Shown here in pieces: positions 17,837-26,759 of a stretch of 64,000 nucleotides of DNA; the first letter of the stretch is position 1; each line of letters starts with the position of its first letter. A program made the position numbers and the translations under genes. The notes below the pieces were generated by a model. That model was not told where the DNA came from and ran no database searches. It saw only the letters and a program-made list of their open reading frames with translations. The stretch is from JBBDMC01 sp963826055 (lineage in GTDB: Bacteria; Pseudomonadota; Alphaproteobacteria; Rhizobiales; Kaistiaceae): positions 434,001 to 498,000 of the forward strand of contig CAWGVO010000009.1 of assembly GCA_963826055.1 (NCBI GenBank). The letters run 5' to 3'.

Positions 17837-19338
17837 GCGGTCGCTCCCGCCATCGCCAGGCCGATCTCGCTCAGGCTCACCTGGCCCGCCGCGAACTCGC
17901 CGGCGATGCGCCCGCGAAACATCACCAGGATACGGTCCGAAAGGGCGAATATCTCGTCGAGTTCGGTGGAGACCACCAGAACGCCGGTTCCGGCATCGCG
18001 CGCCTGGATCATCCGTTTGTGGATGTACTCGATCGAGCCGACGTCGAGGCCGCGGGTCGGCTGCGCCGCGATCACCAGCTTGACGTCGCGGGAGAGTTCC
18101 CGCGCCACGATCATCTTCTGCTGGTTGCCGCCGGAGAGGTGGTCGGCCAGGCTGTAGATGGAAGGCGTGCGGACGTCGAATTCAACGACGTTCTTCACGC
18201 ACACCTTGTGTACCTCGGCCCAGTGCAGCGAGATGCCAGACGAGTAAGGCTCGTCGTAGTAGCTGTCGAGAACCATGTTCTCGGCGATGTCGAACTCGCC
18301 GATCATGCCCGACCGCCAGCGGTCCTCCGGGATGTGGGCGATGCCGAGGCGATGACGCTCGCGCGCCGACAGCCGGCTGATGTCTTGTCCGAGAAACGAG
18401 ATCGTGCCGTGGACGAGCGACCTGAGGCCCGTCAGCGCCTCGACCAGCTCCGTCTGCCCGTTGCCCTGGACGCCCGCGATACCGACCACCTCGCCTTCGC
18501 GAACGGTCAGGTTGATCCCGTCGACCGCGATTTCGTCGCGCTCGTTGACGACGGTGAGATCGCGCGCCTCGAGCAGCACCGGGCCCGGCTTGGCCGGCGC
18601 CTTCTCCACCTGGAAATGCACCGAGCGCCCGACCATCATTTCGGCGAGGTCGGCCTCGGTCGCCGTCTTCGGGTCGGCCTCGCCAACGATCTTGCCGGCC
18701 CGCAGCACGTTGATGCGGTCGGCGACCTCCAGCACCTCGTGCAGCTTGTGGGTGATGAACACCAGCGCCTTGCCGGCATCGCGCAGCGACCGCACGATGC
18801 CGAAGAATTCGGTCACCTCCTGCGGCGTCAGCACCGCCGTCGGCTCGTCGAAGATGAGCACGCTGGCGGAGCGGAAGAGAACCTTGATGATCTCGACCCG
18901 CTGCTGGATGCCGACCGGCAGCTCCTCGATGATCGCGTCCGGGTCCACGTCGAGGCCGTGCTCGGCGCTGATGGCCCTGACCTGCTCTCGCGCCTTGTCG
19001 AGGTCGAGATGGTCGAACCGGCCGGTGGGCTCGACACCGAGCACCACGTTTTCCGCCACGCTGAACACCGGAATCAGCATGAAATGCTGATGCACCATGC
19101 CAATGCCGGAGCGAATGCCGTCGCCGGCGCCCTCGAAGCGCACCGTTTTGCCGTCGATGACGATTTCGCCGGCGTCGGGCCGATAGAGGCCCGACAGGAT
19201 GTTCATCAGCGTCGTCTTGCCGGCGCCGTTCTCGCCCAGCAGTCCGAGGACCTCACCCGCCTTGATTTGCAGGTTGATGCCATCGTTGGCGACGAGGGTG
19301 CCGAACCGTTTGGTGATGCCGCGTAGTTCGATGTCCAA
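17833..19338 (-). CDS. ABC importer ATPase with two nucleotide-binding domains
   Basis: 501 residues, a fused double ATPase as in sugar and nucleoside importers. Domain 1 has Walker A GLLGENGAGKTTLMNIL and a clear Walker B (VLIFDEPTAVLTP). Domain 2 has a changed Walker A, GVQGNGQTELVEALTG, lacking the usual GKS/T, while its signature LSGGNQQKMIVARE is intact. A degenerate second site is normal for this RbsA/NupO class. It powers the two permeases encoded directly downstream. Confidence 0.93.
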   Translation of the reverse strand: MDIELRGITKRFGTLVANDGINLQIKAGEVLGLLGENGAGKTTLMNILSGLYRPDAGEIVIDGKTVRFEGAGDGIRSGIGMVHQHFMLIPVFSVAENVVLGVEPTGRFDHLDLDKAREQVRAISAEHGLDVDPDAIIEELPVGIQQRVEIIKVLFRSASVLIFDEPTAVLTPQEVTEFFGIVRSLRDAGKALVFITHKLHEVLEVADRINVLRAGKIVGEADPKTATEADLAEMMVGRSVHFQVEKAPAKPGPVLLEARDLTVVNERDEIAVDGINLTVREGEVVGIAGVQGNGQTELVEALTGLRSLVHGTISFLGQDISRLSARERHRLGIAHIPEDRWRSGMIGEFDIAENMVLDSYYDEPYSSGISLHWAEVHKVCVKNVVEFDVRTPSIYSLADHLSGGNQQKMIVARELSRDVKLVIAAQPTRGLDVGSIEYIHKRMIQARDAGTGVLVVSTELDEIFALSDRILVMFRGRIAGEFAAGQVSLSEIGLAMAGATA

Positions 19339-19404
19339 GAGTCAGCGCCCCCGCATCCCTCGCCGGCTTCTGGCCTTGTCCCGGGCTCGTCTCTGACGCC
19401 TTGG

Positions 19405-19436
19405 CCCGCCGCGTCCCTTTCCCCGGACGCGGCGGG
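19405..19436 (-). terminator. Strong stem-loop between binding-protein and ATPase genes
   Basis: A perfect 12-bp inverted repeat (CCCGCCGCGTCC, 8-nt loop, GGACGCGGCGGG), 28 bp after the BMP gene stop on the transcribed strand. There is no run of T. In importer operons such hairpins usually protect the binding-protein mRNA from 3' exonucleases or partly stop transcription, giving more binding protein than ATPase. Confidence 0.7.
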
Positions 19437-19464
19437 CGATCGCGATCGTTGTTACGGGGCCGGC

Positions 19465-20514
19465 CTACATGCCGACCTTGATCGACCCGTCCTTGATGCC
19501 CGCGGCGATCGTGTCGAGCTCCGCCTTGAGGCCGGCCGGAACCGCCGAATCAAAGTCATGGAACGGCGCCAGTGCGACGCCACCGCTCTTCAGGTCACCG
19601 ACGATAAGGCCGCCCTTGAACGATCCGTCGAAAGCCTCGGTGACCGCGGTTTTCGTGGTCGCGTCCACCTTCTTCAGCACCGACGAGAGGAAGACGCTCT
19701 TGTGGTCGGGGTCGGTGTTGTACTGGTCGGTGTCGACACCGATAACCTTGAGCTTGTCGGTGCCGAGTTCCATCGCCAGTGCCGCCGGTCCCTGACCCAC
19801 CTTGCCGGCGACCGGCAGGATGATGTCGGCGCCTTCATCGTTCATGCTCTTGGCGATGTCCTTGCCCTTGTCGATCGAGTTGAAGTCGCCGACGAACACG
19901 CCGTCCTTCTTGGCCGGATCCCAGCCGAGGACCTTCACCGAGGTGCCCTTCTGCTTGTTGTAGTAGTCGGCGCCCCACACGAAGCCGTCCATGAAGTCCG
20001 TCACCGGGCCGCCGATGTTGATGCCGCCGAAGGTGCCGATGACGCCCGTCTTGCTCATGCCGGCGGCGAGGTAGCCGGCGAGGAACGCCGCCTGATTGGT
20101 GGCGTAGACCTGGCCGAGGACGTTCGGGATCGTCGGGTCATAGGCGTAGTCGACGATGGTGTACTTGATGTTCGGATTGGCCTCGGCCGAGTCCTTGGTC
20201 GCGTCGCCGAGCAGGAAGCCGACGGTGACGATGACGTCGCACTTGGCCGCCACGAACGACTGCAGGTTCGGCACGTAGTCGGTCTCAGCCTTCGATTCCA
20301 GCAGCTTGGTGTCGAAGCCGCCCGCCTTGGCGGCGTCCTGCACCCCCTGCCAAGTGTATTGGTTGAATCCCTTGTCGTCGACGCCGCCCGTGTCGGTCAC
20401 GGCGCATGCAAGGAACGCCCATGCCGGCGCGCTCATCGCGCCCAGCCACGCCGCGGTCGCGAGAGTGGCGAGCGAGGTGCTTACAATCCTGCGGTTCAAC
20501 TGACCCTCCTTCAT
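19465..20514 (-). CDS. BMP-family (PnrA-like) ABC importer binding protein
   Basis: 349 residues. The signal peptide spans about 1-33 (cut after APAWA). The mature start FLACAVTDTGGVDDKGFNQ is the BMP/PnrA opening, with DKGFNQ lining the ligand site. VGFLLGDATKDSAE and VYATNQAAFLAGYLAA follow as in the family. PnrA-type proteins bind purine and other nucleosides, and the divergent cdd-pnp-deoA genes fit that ligand. ATG 20514 follows GAAGGAGGGTC. It is the first gene of the importer operon and is separated from the ATPase by a strong hairpin. Confidence 0.92.
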   Translation of the reverse strand: MKEGQLNRRIVSTSLATLATAAWLGAMSAPAWAFLACAVTDTGGVDDKGFNQYTWQGVQDAAKAGGFDTKLLESKAETDYVPNLQSFVAAKCDVIVTVGFLLGDATKDSAEANPNIKYTIVDYAYDPTIPNVLGQVYATNQAAFLAGYLAAGMSKTGVIGTFGGINIGGPVTDFMDGFVWGADYYNKQKGTSVKVLGWDPAKKDGVFVGDFNSIDKGKDIAKSMNDEGADIILPVAGKVGQGPAALAMELGTDKLKVIGVDTDQYNTDPDHKSVFLSSVLKKVDATTKTAVTEAFDGSFKGGLIVGDLKSGGVALAPFHDFDSAVPAGLKAELDTIAAGIKDGSIKVGM

Positions 20515-20677
20515 GTTGACAACGGCAAACCGGCGAAAACGCCGCTTCCCTTCGGAGTGCGCCGGCGACAGGCCGGCCCCCCTCCCGGCAAGGGCCTGTA
20601 CCAACTGTCGCATTTTCGCCCGCCAACGCCAAGCCAGTTCGGACCCGTCGGCCCCCGCGTGACATGAACCGGCCAAA

Positions 20678-20694
20678 GCCGGTACAACACCGGC
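20678..20694. promoter_or_regulatory. Inverted repeat in the BMP/cdd divergent promoter region
   Basis: GCCGGT-ACAAC-ACCGGC, a perfect 6-bp inverted repeat with a 5-nt centre, 34 bp before the cdd start. It is a candidate operator for co-ordinating the divergent importer and catabolic operons. No regulator gene is adjacent, and short GC palindromes are common in this genome. Confidence 0.3.
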
Positions 20695-20727
20695 AAGACC
20701 CGTGTTGCGGTCGGGGGAAACGCGCCG

Positions 20728-21138
20728 ATGGACAGTGAACTCTTCACGGCGGCGAGCGCCGTGCGCGGTCGCGCCCACGCGCCATATTCGCGCTTCGCCG
20801 TCGGCGCCGCCGTGCGCACGGAGGCCGGTACCGTCCACGTCGGCGCCAACGTCGAGAATGCGTCCTACCCCGAAGGCTGGTGCGCCGAGACATCGGCGAT
20901 CGCCGCCATGGTCGCCGCCGGTGCGCTTGGGCCCGCTCGCCGCATCGCCGCGGTCTGCGTCGTTGCCGATCGCATCGAAGGTCGCCTGACCACGCCGTGC
21001 GGCGGCTGCCGCCAGCGCCTGGCCGAGTTCGCCGGCCCCGACACCCCGGTCTACGTCGTGGACCTCGCCGGCAACGGCGACACGTTCCTGATGAAAGACC
21101 TGTTGCCGGCCGTCTTCGCCATGGAGGAAACCCGATGA
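20728..21138 (+). CDS. cdd: Cytidine deaminase
   Basis: 136 residues, the homotetrameric short form. Zinc site: WCAETSAI (Cys and catalytic Glu) and PCGGCRQ (two Cys ligands). The substrate motif APYSRFAVGAA with GANVENASYPEG matches cytidine/deoxycytidine deaminases. It converts (deoxy)cytidine to (deoxy)uridine, which feeds the downstream phosphorylase. Its stop overlaps the pnp start (ATGA). Confidence 0.94.
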   Translation: MDSELFTAASAVRGRAHAPYSRFAVGAAVRTEAGTVHVGANVENASYPEGWCAETSAIAAMVAAGALGPARRIAAVCVVADRIEGRLTTPCGGCRQRLAEFAGPDTPVYVVDLAGNGDTFLMKDLLPAVFAMEETR

Positions 21139-21956
21139 CACCTGGTGAGGAAGCCGCCCAGACGGTCCGTGCCGAGGCCGACCTTCCCTACGAGGTCGGC
21201 ATCGTTTTGGGGTCGGGCCTCGGCGGCCTCGCCGACGACGTTGCCGAGGCCGTACGCATCCCCTACGCCGACCTGCCGGGCTTTCCATCCTCCAATGTCT
21301 CGTCCCACCGCAACGAGCTGGTCGCCGGCTGGCTCGAGGGCGTCGGTGTCGTCGTCCTTTCTGGCCGCGAGCACTATTTCGAAAACGGCAATGCCGCGGC
21401 CATGCGCGAGCCGATTGCGACGCTGAGGGCGCTCGGTTGCGACACGCTCATCTTGACCAATGCCGCAGGATCGCTCCGCACCGAAGTTGGCCCCGGTGAG
21501 GTGATGCTGATCACCGACCACATCGCCTTCTCCGGCCCCAATCCGCTGGTAGGCATCCCCACCGACGATCGTTTCGTCGGCATGACCGCCGCCTACGATC
21601 CCGATCTCCGTGCCGCCCTGCTCGGCGCCGCCGAACGGGAGGGCATCGCGCTCCACACCGGCGTCTACATGTGGTTCTCTGGCCCCTCGTTCGAGACGCC
21701 GGCCGAGATCCGCATGGCGCGCAAGGCCGGAGCCGATGCCGTCGGCATGTCGACCGTGCCGGAGGTCATCCTCGGCCGCTATTTCGGGCTGAAGTGCGGG
21801 GCCGTCTCCACCGTCGTGAATTTCGCCGCCGGCATGACCGGCGCCGAACTCAGCCACGAAGAGACCAAGGCGCTCGCCCCGGTCGGTGCCGCCAAGCTCG
21901 CCCGCATCATCCGCCGCTACCTGCGCGACCGTGGCATGGCCCCGCGACGGCGATAG
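21135..21956 (+). CDS. Purine nucleoside phosphorylase (trimeric PNP type)
   Basis: 273 residues. Phosphate loop VLGSGLGGLAD, SSHRNELVAG, the GREHYFENG region and MSTVPEVILGRYFGLKCGAVS match the trimeric PNP/MTAP class. It phosphorolyses purine nucleosides to base plus (deoxy)ribose 1-phosphate. The ATG at 21135 overlaps the cdd stop, and deoA starts 4 bp after its own stop, giving one cdd-pnp-deoA operon. It resembles PunA/XapA more than hexameric DeoD. Confidence 0.9.
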   Translation: MTPGEEAAQTVRAEADLPYEVGIVLGSGLGGLADDVAEAVRIPYADLPGFPSSNVSSHRNELVAGWLEGVGVVVLSGREHYFENGNAAAMREPIATLRALGCDTLILTNAAGSLRTEVGPGEVMLITDHIAFSGPNPLVGIPTDDRFVGMTAAYDPDLRAALLGAAEREGIALHTGVYMWFSGPSFETPAEIRMARKAGADAVGMSTVPEVILGRYFGLKCGAVSTVVNFAAGMTGAELSHEETKALAPVGAAKLARIIRRYLRDRGMAPRRR

Positions 21957-21960
21957 CCCC

Positions 21961-23271
21961 ATGCTTCCCCAGGAGGTTATCCGCAGGAAACGCGACGGCG
22001 AGGTTCTCGCCGCCGATGAGATCGCCTTCATGGTTGAGGGGCTGACTGCGGGAACGGTCGGCGAAGGGCAGGTTGCCGCCTTCGCCATGGCGGTGTTCTT
22101 CAAGGGCATGGGCCGCGACGAGGCGGTGGCGCTCACCGTCGCCATGCGCGATTCCGGCACCGTGCTCGACTGGTCGGCCTTGCCCGGCCCCGTCCTTGAC
22201 AAGCACTCCACCGGCGGCGTCGGCGACAACGTCTCGCTGATGCTGGCGCCGGCGCTCGCCGCCTGCGGCGCGTTCGTGCCCATGATTTCCGGCCGCGGCC
22301 TCGGACATACCGGCGGCACCCTCGACAAGCTGGATTCGATCCCCGGCTATCGCACCCAGCCGGACCTCGACCTGCTCAAGCGCGTCGTCGCCGACGTCGG
22401 TTGCGCCGTCATCGGCCAGACCGCCGACCTCGCCCCCGCCGACAAGCGCCTCTACGCCATCCGTGATGTCACCGCGACGGTGGAATCGATCCCCCTCATC
22501 ACCGCCTCCATCCTGTCGAAGAAGCTTGCCGCCGGCCTTGGCGCCCTCGTCCTCGACGTGAAGACCGGCTCCGGCGCCTTCATGCGGAAGCGGGAGGATT
22601 CTCGCGCTCTGGCCGAGAGCCTCGTCGGCGTCGCCAACGGCGCCGGCATGAGGACCAGCGCGCTCATAACCGACATGAACGAGCCGCTGGCCTCCGCCGC
22701 GGGCAATGCCGTCGAGGTCATGAACGCGGTCGAATTCCTCAAGGGCAGGCCCGACGCGCGTCTCCACGAGGTGACCGTTGCCCTCGGCGGCGAGCTCCTT
22801 GCCCTGAGCCGCCTCGCCGCCGACCCTGCCGGCGGTCGCGGCAAGATCGAGGCGGCCTTCGCTTCCGGCCGTGCCGCCGAATGTTTCGCCCGCATGGTCG
22901 CCGCCTTGGGTGGTCCCGCCGATTTCCTCGACAAGCCGGAGAAGCACCTGAAGGCGGCGCCGCTCACCCGCCCGGTCGCGCCCGAGCGGGCAGGGGTGGT
23001 CGCTGCCATCGATACCCGCGCCGTCGGCATCGCCGTGGTGGAACTCGGCGGTGGTCGCATGCGCGCCGAGGATGCCATCGATCACTCTGTCGGCTTCACC
23101 CGGCTCGCCGGCCTCGGCGGCGCCGTCGGTCCCGATGCTCCGCTCGCCTTCGTCCACGCCCGCGATGAGGCCGCCGCTCTCCGTGCCGAAGCCTCCCTCA
23201 GGGCTGCTTACACGATCGGCGACGCCGCCCCCGCGGCCGCGCCCGTCGTCTACGAGCGCATCGGCCCGTGA
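21961..23271 (+). CDS. deoA: Thymidine phosphorylase
   Basis: 436 residues, the usual length of the dimeric pyrimidine nucleoside phosphorylase. The phosphate-binding signature DKHSTGGVGDNVSLML, the substrate loop SGRGLGHTGGTLDKL and VLDVKTGSGAFM are present. It converts thymidine (and deoxyuridine from Cdd) to base and deoxyribose 1-phosphate, the substrate of DeoB. Last gene of the rightward nucleoside operon. Confidence 0.95.
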   Translation: MLPQEVIRRKRDGEVLAADEIAFMVEGLTAGTVGEGQVAAFAMAVFFKGMGRDEAVALTVAMRDSGTVLDWSALPGPVLDKHSTGGVGDNVSLMLAPALAACGAFVPMISGRGLGHTGGTLDKLDSIPGYRTQPDLDLLKRVVADVGCAVIGQTADLAPADKRLYAIRDVTATVESIPLITASILSKKLAAGLGALVLDVKTGSGAFMRKREDSRALAESLVGVANGAGMRTSALITDMNEPLASAAGNAVEVMNAVEFLKGRPDARLHEVTVALGGELLALSRLAADPAGGRGKIEAAFASGRAAECFARMVAALGGPADFLDKPEKHLKAAPLTRPVAPERAGVVAAIDTRAVGIAVVELGGGRMRAEDAIDHSVGFTRLAGLGGAVGPDAPLAFVHARDEAAALRAEASLRAAYTIGDAAPAAAPVVYERIGP

Positions 23272-23284
23272 ATGGCTTCACCAG

Positions 23285-23377
23285 ACCCGGCTAACCCGGC
23301 CCGAAGACTCGCCTTTTTCCCGCTGCTTGAATCCCGTTGGCAACGCCCCGCCCAGACTTGAATCGGAGCATGAAATC
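23285..23377 (+). repeat. Diverged duplicated intergenic element, copy 1
   Basis: Runs from ACCCGGCTAACC through CGAAGACTCG and ends CTTGAATCGGAGCATGAAAT. The same series of words in the same order recurs at 23446-23530. Sits immediately after deoA; no coding potential was seen. Confidence 0.5.
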
Positions 23378-23412
23378 GCCGCCCTTTTTCGAAGGCGCGA
23401 GCGACCAGCGCA

Positions 23413-23429
23413 GGCGGTTTTGCACCGCC
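23413..23429. terminator. Short hairpin after deoA
   Basis: GGCGGT-TTTGC-ACCGCC, a 6-bp perfect stem between the two copies of the duplicated element. It is a possible terminator of the cdd-pnp-deoA operon, but it is weak and no T-tract follows. Confidence 0.3.
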
Positions 23430-23445
23430 CGGCGCCGGCTAACAA

Positions 23446-23530
23446 ACCCGGCCAACCACGCCTGAAGACTCGTCTTTTCGCCGCCGCCTCAACCGGCTTC
23501 GCGGCTCGACCTGAATCGGAACGTGAAGTT
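23446..23530 (+). repeat. Diverged duplicated intergenic element, copy 2
   Basis: Shares ACCCGGCCAACC, TGAAGACTCG and CTGAATCGGAACGTGAAG with the element at 23285-23377, at similar spacing. It ends at the stop codon of the convergent PilZ gene. Function unknown. Confidence 0.5.
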
Positions 23531-23894
23531 ACGCCCGCCGTTGACCGAAGCTCACGCGGTCGTTCAATCCGCTCGGGGATTCCATCTCATAGAGCCGCGC
23601 TGCGAACCGCTGCCCGGCGATGCCGCTCATGTCCAGTGCGACCGCGAACCCACCGGCGTAGTGGCGTGCGATGTTGCCCATCACCCGGCCGAGCTTTTCC
23701 GAGGTGATGAGGACCCGCTCTCCGCGCCGGCCGAGCTTCGGCCCCGTCAGGGCGAGCCCCCCGACGGAGACGTCGACGATCGTGCAACTGTGTTCGGATC
23801 CATCCTCCAGCACGTAGTTGCCGGCCACCTTCAGCTTTATGCGGGGGTGTTCGCGCCGGTCGTTCGGCCGTTTCAGCAGCATCATCTCGTCCAC
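23529..23894 (-). CDS. PilZ-domain protein, putative c-di-GMP receptor
   Basis: 121 residues, a single PilZ domain. The c-di-GMP motif RRxxxR appears as RREHPR (about 13-18) and the second motif D/NxSxxG as DVSVGGLAL (about 41-49). Both halves of the binding site are therefore intact. Stand-alone PilZ proteins relay c-di-GMP levels to motility, pili or polysaccharide systems. Its position near the nucleoside genes gives no clue, though a Tad pilus locus lies 9 kb away. Confidence 0.88.
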   Translation of the reverse strand: MDEMMLLKRPNDRREHPRIKLKVAGNYVLEDGSEHSCTIVDVSVGGLALTGPKLGRRGERVLITSEKLGRVMGNIARHYAGGFAVALDMSGIAGQRFAARLYEMESPSGLNDRVSFGQRRA

Positions 23895-24013
23895 TCCACC
23901 AGGCCCTGCGGACGCCCGTCCGCGTATGTCGTGAGCTTGCCGGCAGCGCCTTTAACGCATGGTTGTTTCGATCGATCGAATTCAAGCGGTCGACCGGTTT
24001 GGGCCACTATTGG

Positions 24014-24997
24014 TTAACTCTGGCGCGGCATCTCGCTTAACGGCGCGAGCAGCCTTGCCCGCGTCGCGTCGTCCACGAACGCCGCCTCGATGGCGGTGCG
24101 CGTCGCCGTGGCGAGCGCCCCGTCGTCCAGCCCCTGGTCGCGCGCCAGCGCGTCGTATTCGCCGCCGAGGGTGGTGTGGAAGTAGGGCGGGTCGTCCGAG
24201 TTGATGGTCACCCGGCAGCCGGCCTCCATCAGCCGGCGGAAGGGGTGGCGGGCTATGTCGGGGTAGAGTTTCAGCGCCACGTTGGAGCTCGGGCAAAGTT
24301 CGAGCACGACCCGCTCGTCGACGATCCGCCTGACCAGCGCCGGATCCTCGATGGCGCGCACCCCGTGGCCAAGCCGTTTCACTCCGAGGTGGTCGAGGGC
24401 GGCCTTGACGCTGTCCGGCCCCGCCAACTCCCCGGCGTGCGCCGTGAGCCCGAGGCCGGCCGCGCCGGCGATCCGGAACGCCGGTGCGAAGTCACGTGGG
24501 TGGAACATCGTCTCGTCGCCGGCGAGCCCGAAGCCGGTCACCAGGGGATGCGGATTGGCGGCAACCGTCTCCGCCATTGCGGTCGCCCGCTCCGGCCCGA
24601 GGTGACGCACCGCGATCACGATCATCCGGCCGACGATGCTGGTTGCTTTCTCCGCTGCCGCGATCCCCTCGCCGAGCCCGCCGATGTAGTCGTCGTAGGA
24701 GAGGCCGCTGTCGGCGGCGATATCGGGCGCCACGAACACCTCGCCGTAGATCGCCCCTTCCGCCGCGATCGAGCTGAAGTAGTCGCGCGCCAGTTCGCGA
24801 TAGTCATCGCGCGTGCGGAACACCGACGACACCCGCCCGTAGGTGTCGAGAAAGCTCGCGAAGTCGTGCCACCGATAGCCGCCGTCGTCGAAGACCTCGC
24901 CGAGGGTGACACCGTGGCGCGCCGCCATCCGGCGCGTCAGCGCCGGTGCTGCCGCCCCCTCGATGTGACAGTGCAGTTCCGCCTTGAGTACCGTCAT
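24014..24997 (-). CDS. add: Adenosine deaminase family protein
   Basis: 327 residues. Metal ligands His9 and His11 (LHCHIEG), a third His with the catalytic Glu in TAHAGE, GHG, and the Asp pair in INSDDPPYF define the adenosine/adenine deaminase TIM barrel. It hydrolyses adenosine to inosine, the substrate of the neighbouring PNP. The adenine deaminase branch has the same core motifs, so base versus nucleoside specificity is not certain; the surrounding nucleoside genes favour adenosine. Confidence 0.88.
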   Translation of the reverse strand: MTVLKAELHCHIEGAAAPALTRRMAARHGVTLGEVFDDGGYRWHDFASFLDTYGRVSSVFRTRDDYRELARDYFSSIAAEGAIYGEVFVAPDIAADSGLSYDDYIGGLGEGIAAAEKATSIVGRMIVIAVRHLGPERATAMAETVAANPHPLVTGFGLAGDETMFHPRDFAPAFRIAGAAGLGLTAHAGELAGPDSVKAALDHLGVKRLGHGVRAIEDPALVRRIVDERVVLELCPSSNVALKLYPDIARHPFRRLMEAGCRVTINSDDPPYFHTTLGGEYDALARDQGLDDGALATATRTAIEAAFVDDATRARLLAPLSEMPRQS

Positions 24998-25158
24998 GGC
25001 GCTTCCCCTGGTGACCGGTCCGCTGGGCGCCGGCTCCGGTCGTTAATCTCTTTGCCTTGGTTAATTTAATTGTGATTCGAAACTTCGGCTTCCCGGGGGT
25101 GCCGCCGGCCGCAACCGTTGGTTACATTGATCGCGGGATGGGTCTTCGGAGGTCACCG

Positions 25159-25347
25159 ATGAGTGACGAGCACGAACGGGCCCTTGCGGCGTTCCTGCGG
25201 ACCTTTGACAAGCGCATTTCCGACGCGCCGGTGGTCGAACGCCGCGATGCCGACCGCGAGGGGGTGATCGAAGCGCGTCGCGCGCCCGGCCCGGTGGTGG
25301 GCGAGGTCGCTTATTGGGTCAGGCCGCCGCGCCGCAGCCGCCACTGA
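25159..25347 (+). CDS. Small hypothetical protein
   Basis: 62 residues, rich in charged residues (opens MSDEHERALAAFLRTFDKRI), no signal peptide, no membrane segment and no family that I recognise. It is supported by an almost perfect ribosome binding site, GGAGGT at 25148-25153, 5 bp before the ATG. It lies alone between divergent add and convergent deoB. The upstream gap (24998-25158) is A/T-rich for this genome and includes TTAATTTAATT. Confidence 0.6.
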   Translation: MSDEHERALAAFLRTFDKRISDAPVVERRDADREGVIEARRAPGPVVGEVAYWVRPPRRSRH

Positions 25348-25356
25348 AGCCCAGCC

Positions 25357-26574
25357 TCACAGAAAGCTCGTCCCGTGCGGACCTGGCGCGAGGCCGAGGT
25401 GGGCGGCAAGTGTCTCCCCCATGTCGGCGAAGAAGCGCTCCCCGACGGGTCCGGCGCCCACACCCGGCCCGAAAGCCAGGATCGGCGCGTGTTCGCGCGT
25501 GTGGTCGGTTCCCGTCCAGGTCGGGTCGTTACCGTGATCGGCGGTGATGATGCAGAGGTCGCCCGGCCTTAGCCTGGCTTCCAGCTCCGGCACCCGCTTG
25601 TCGAACCTCTCAAGCGCCGCCGCATACCCCGGCACGTCGCGCCGGTGGCCGCAAAGCGTGTCGAAGTCGACGTAGTTGGCAATCAGCAGGTCGCGGTCGC
25701 CGAGCCGGTCCAGCGCGGCGAGCGTGGCGTCGAAGAGCGCGTTGTCGTTCGGCCCCTTCACCACCTCGCTGATGCCGCGATGGGCGAAGATGTCGCCGAT
25801 CTTGCCGATGGCGATGACACGGTGGCCGGATGCCACCACCCGGTCGAGGAGCGTCGGCTCCGGAGGCTCCACCGCCCAGTCGCGCCGGTTGGCGGTGCGC
25901 ACGAACTCGGATGACGTCTCCCCGACGAAAGGTCTCGCGATCACCCGCCCGATGTTGAGCGGGTCGACCAGTCTGCGCGCGATCTCGCACACTTCGTAGA
26001 GCCGTTCGAGACCGAAGTGCGTTTCGTGCGCCGCGATCTGGAGGACCGAGTCGGCCGAGGTGTAGCAGATCGGTTTGCCGGTGCGGACGCACTCCTCGCC
26101 AAGTTCGGCGAGGATGACGGTGCCCGAGGCGTGCTTGTTGCCGAGGATGCCCGGCAGGCGCGCCTCCGCGATGAGCGCGTCCGTCAGGTCTTTGGGAAAG
26201 CACGGCACCGTGCGCGGGAAGTATCCCCAGTCGAACATCACCGGCACCCCGGTGATCCCCCAGTGGCCGGAGGGCGTGTCCTTGCCGCGGGAGAGTTCCA
26301 CCCCGTAACCCCAACGCCCCAGCGGATCGCCGTCGTGGCCAAGCGGCGGCAGCGCCTTGCCGGTGGAAGCCGCCGCCGCCCGGCCGACGCCCAGCCGGTC
26401 GAGGTTTGGCAGCCTGAGCGGACCGGAGCGCAATCCCTCGCGGTCGCCGTGTCCCTCCGCACATGCCCAGGCGATGTGGCCGAGCGTGTCGGCGCCCTCG
26501 TCGCCAAAGCGCGCGGCATCCTCGGCGCCGCCCACGCCGACGGAGTCCATGACGAGGAGGATCCCGCGTTTCAC
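25357..26574 (-). CDS. deoB: Phosphopentomutase
   Basis: 405 residues. It interconverts (deoxy)ribose 1- and 5-phosphate. Metal sites of the alkaline-phosphatase fold: VMDSVGVGGAED at the N terminus (Asp), the phosphorylated Thr region KDTPSGHWGITG, and the C-terminal ITADHGNDPTWTGTDHTRE. I start at GTG 26574 because the protein then begins VKRGILLVMDS, aligned with E. coli DeoB (MKRAFIMVLDS); the frame is open upstream but that part is not family-like. It takes the sugar 1-phosphates made by PNP and DeoA. No deoC is seen. Confidence 0.94.
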   Translation of the reverse strand: MKRGILLVMDSVGVGGAEDAARFGDEGADTLGHIAWACAEGHGDREGLRSGPLRLPNLDRLGVGRAAAASTGKALPPLGHDGDPLGRWGYGVELSRGKDTPSGHWGITGVPVMFDWGYFPRTVPCFPKDLTDALIAEARLPGILGNKHASGTVILAELGEECVRTGKPICYTSADSVLQIAAHETHFGLERLYEVCEIARRLVDPLNIGRVIARPFVGETSSEFVRTANRRDWAVEPPEPTLLDRVVASGHRVIAIGKIGDIFAHRGISEVVKGPNDNALFDATLAALDRLGDRDLLIANYVDFDTLCGHRRDVPGYAAALERFDKRVPELEARLRPGDLCIITADHGNDPTWTGTDHTREHAPILAFGPGVGAGPVGERFFADMGETLAAHLGLAPGPHGTSFL

Positions 26575-26759
26575 TTTGCCTGACACCTTTCGGGAGAGTA
26601 GCTTCTCCCGGTCGCCATAGTGCACTTGTGGCGGCGCCGGGCAACGGATGGTGGCGCCCGGCCGGACACCCGGTGGGGACAACCTGAGGCCTCGGTTGGC
26701 GGAGCCGCGGGTGCGCGCTAAGTTGTCCCGACCCAGACCGAGGCGCGGAATCCCAAGAC

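Noticed and set aside
17809..19326. Open frame of 505 codons on the plus strand opposite the importer ATPase
   Set aside because: Antisense shadow; the minus strand encodes an unmistakable double ABC ATPase with overlapping neighbours.
20515..20727. A purine or nucleoside riboswitch in the BMP/cdd divergent region
   Set aside because: No recognisable aptamer core was seen; only a short GC inverted repeat is present.
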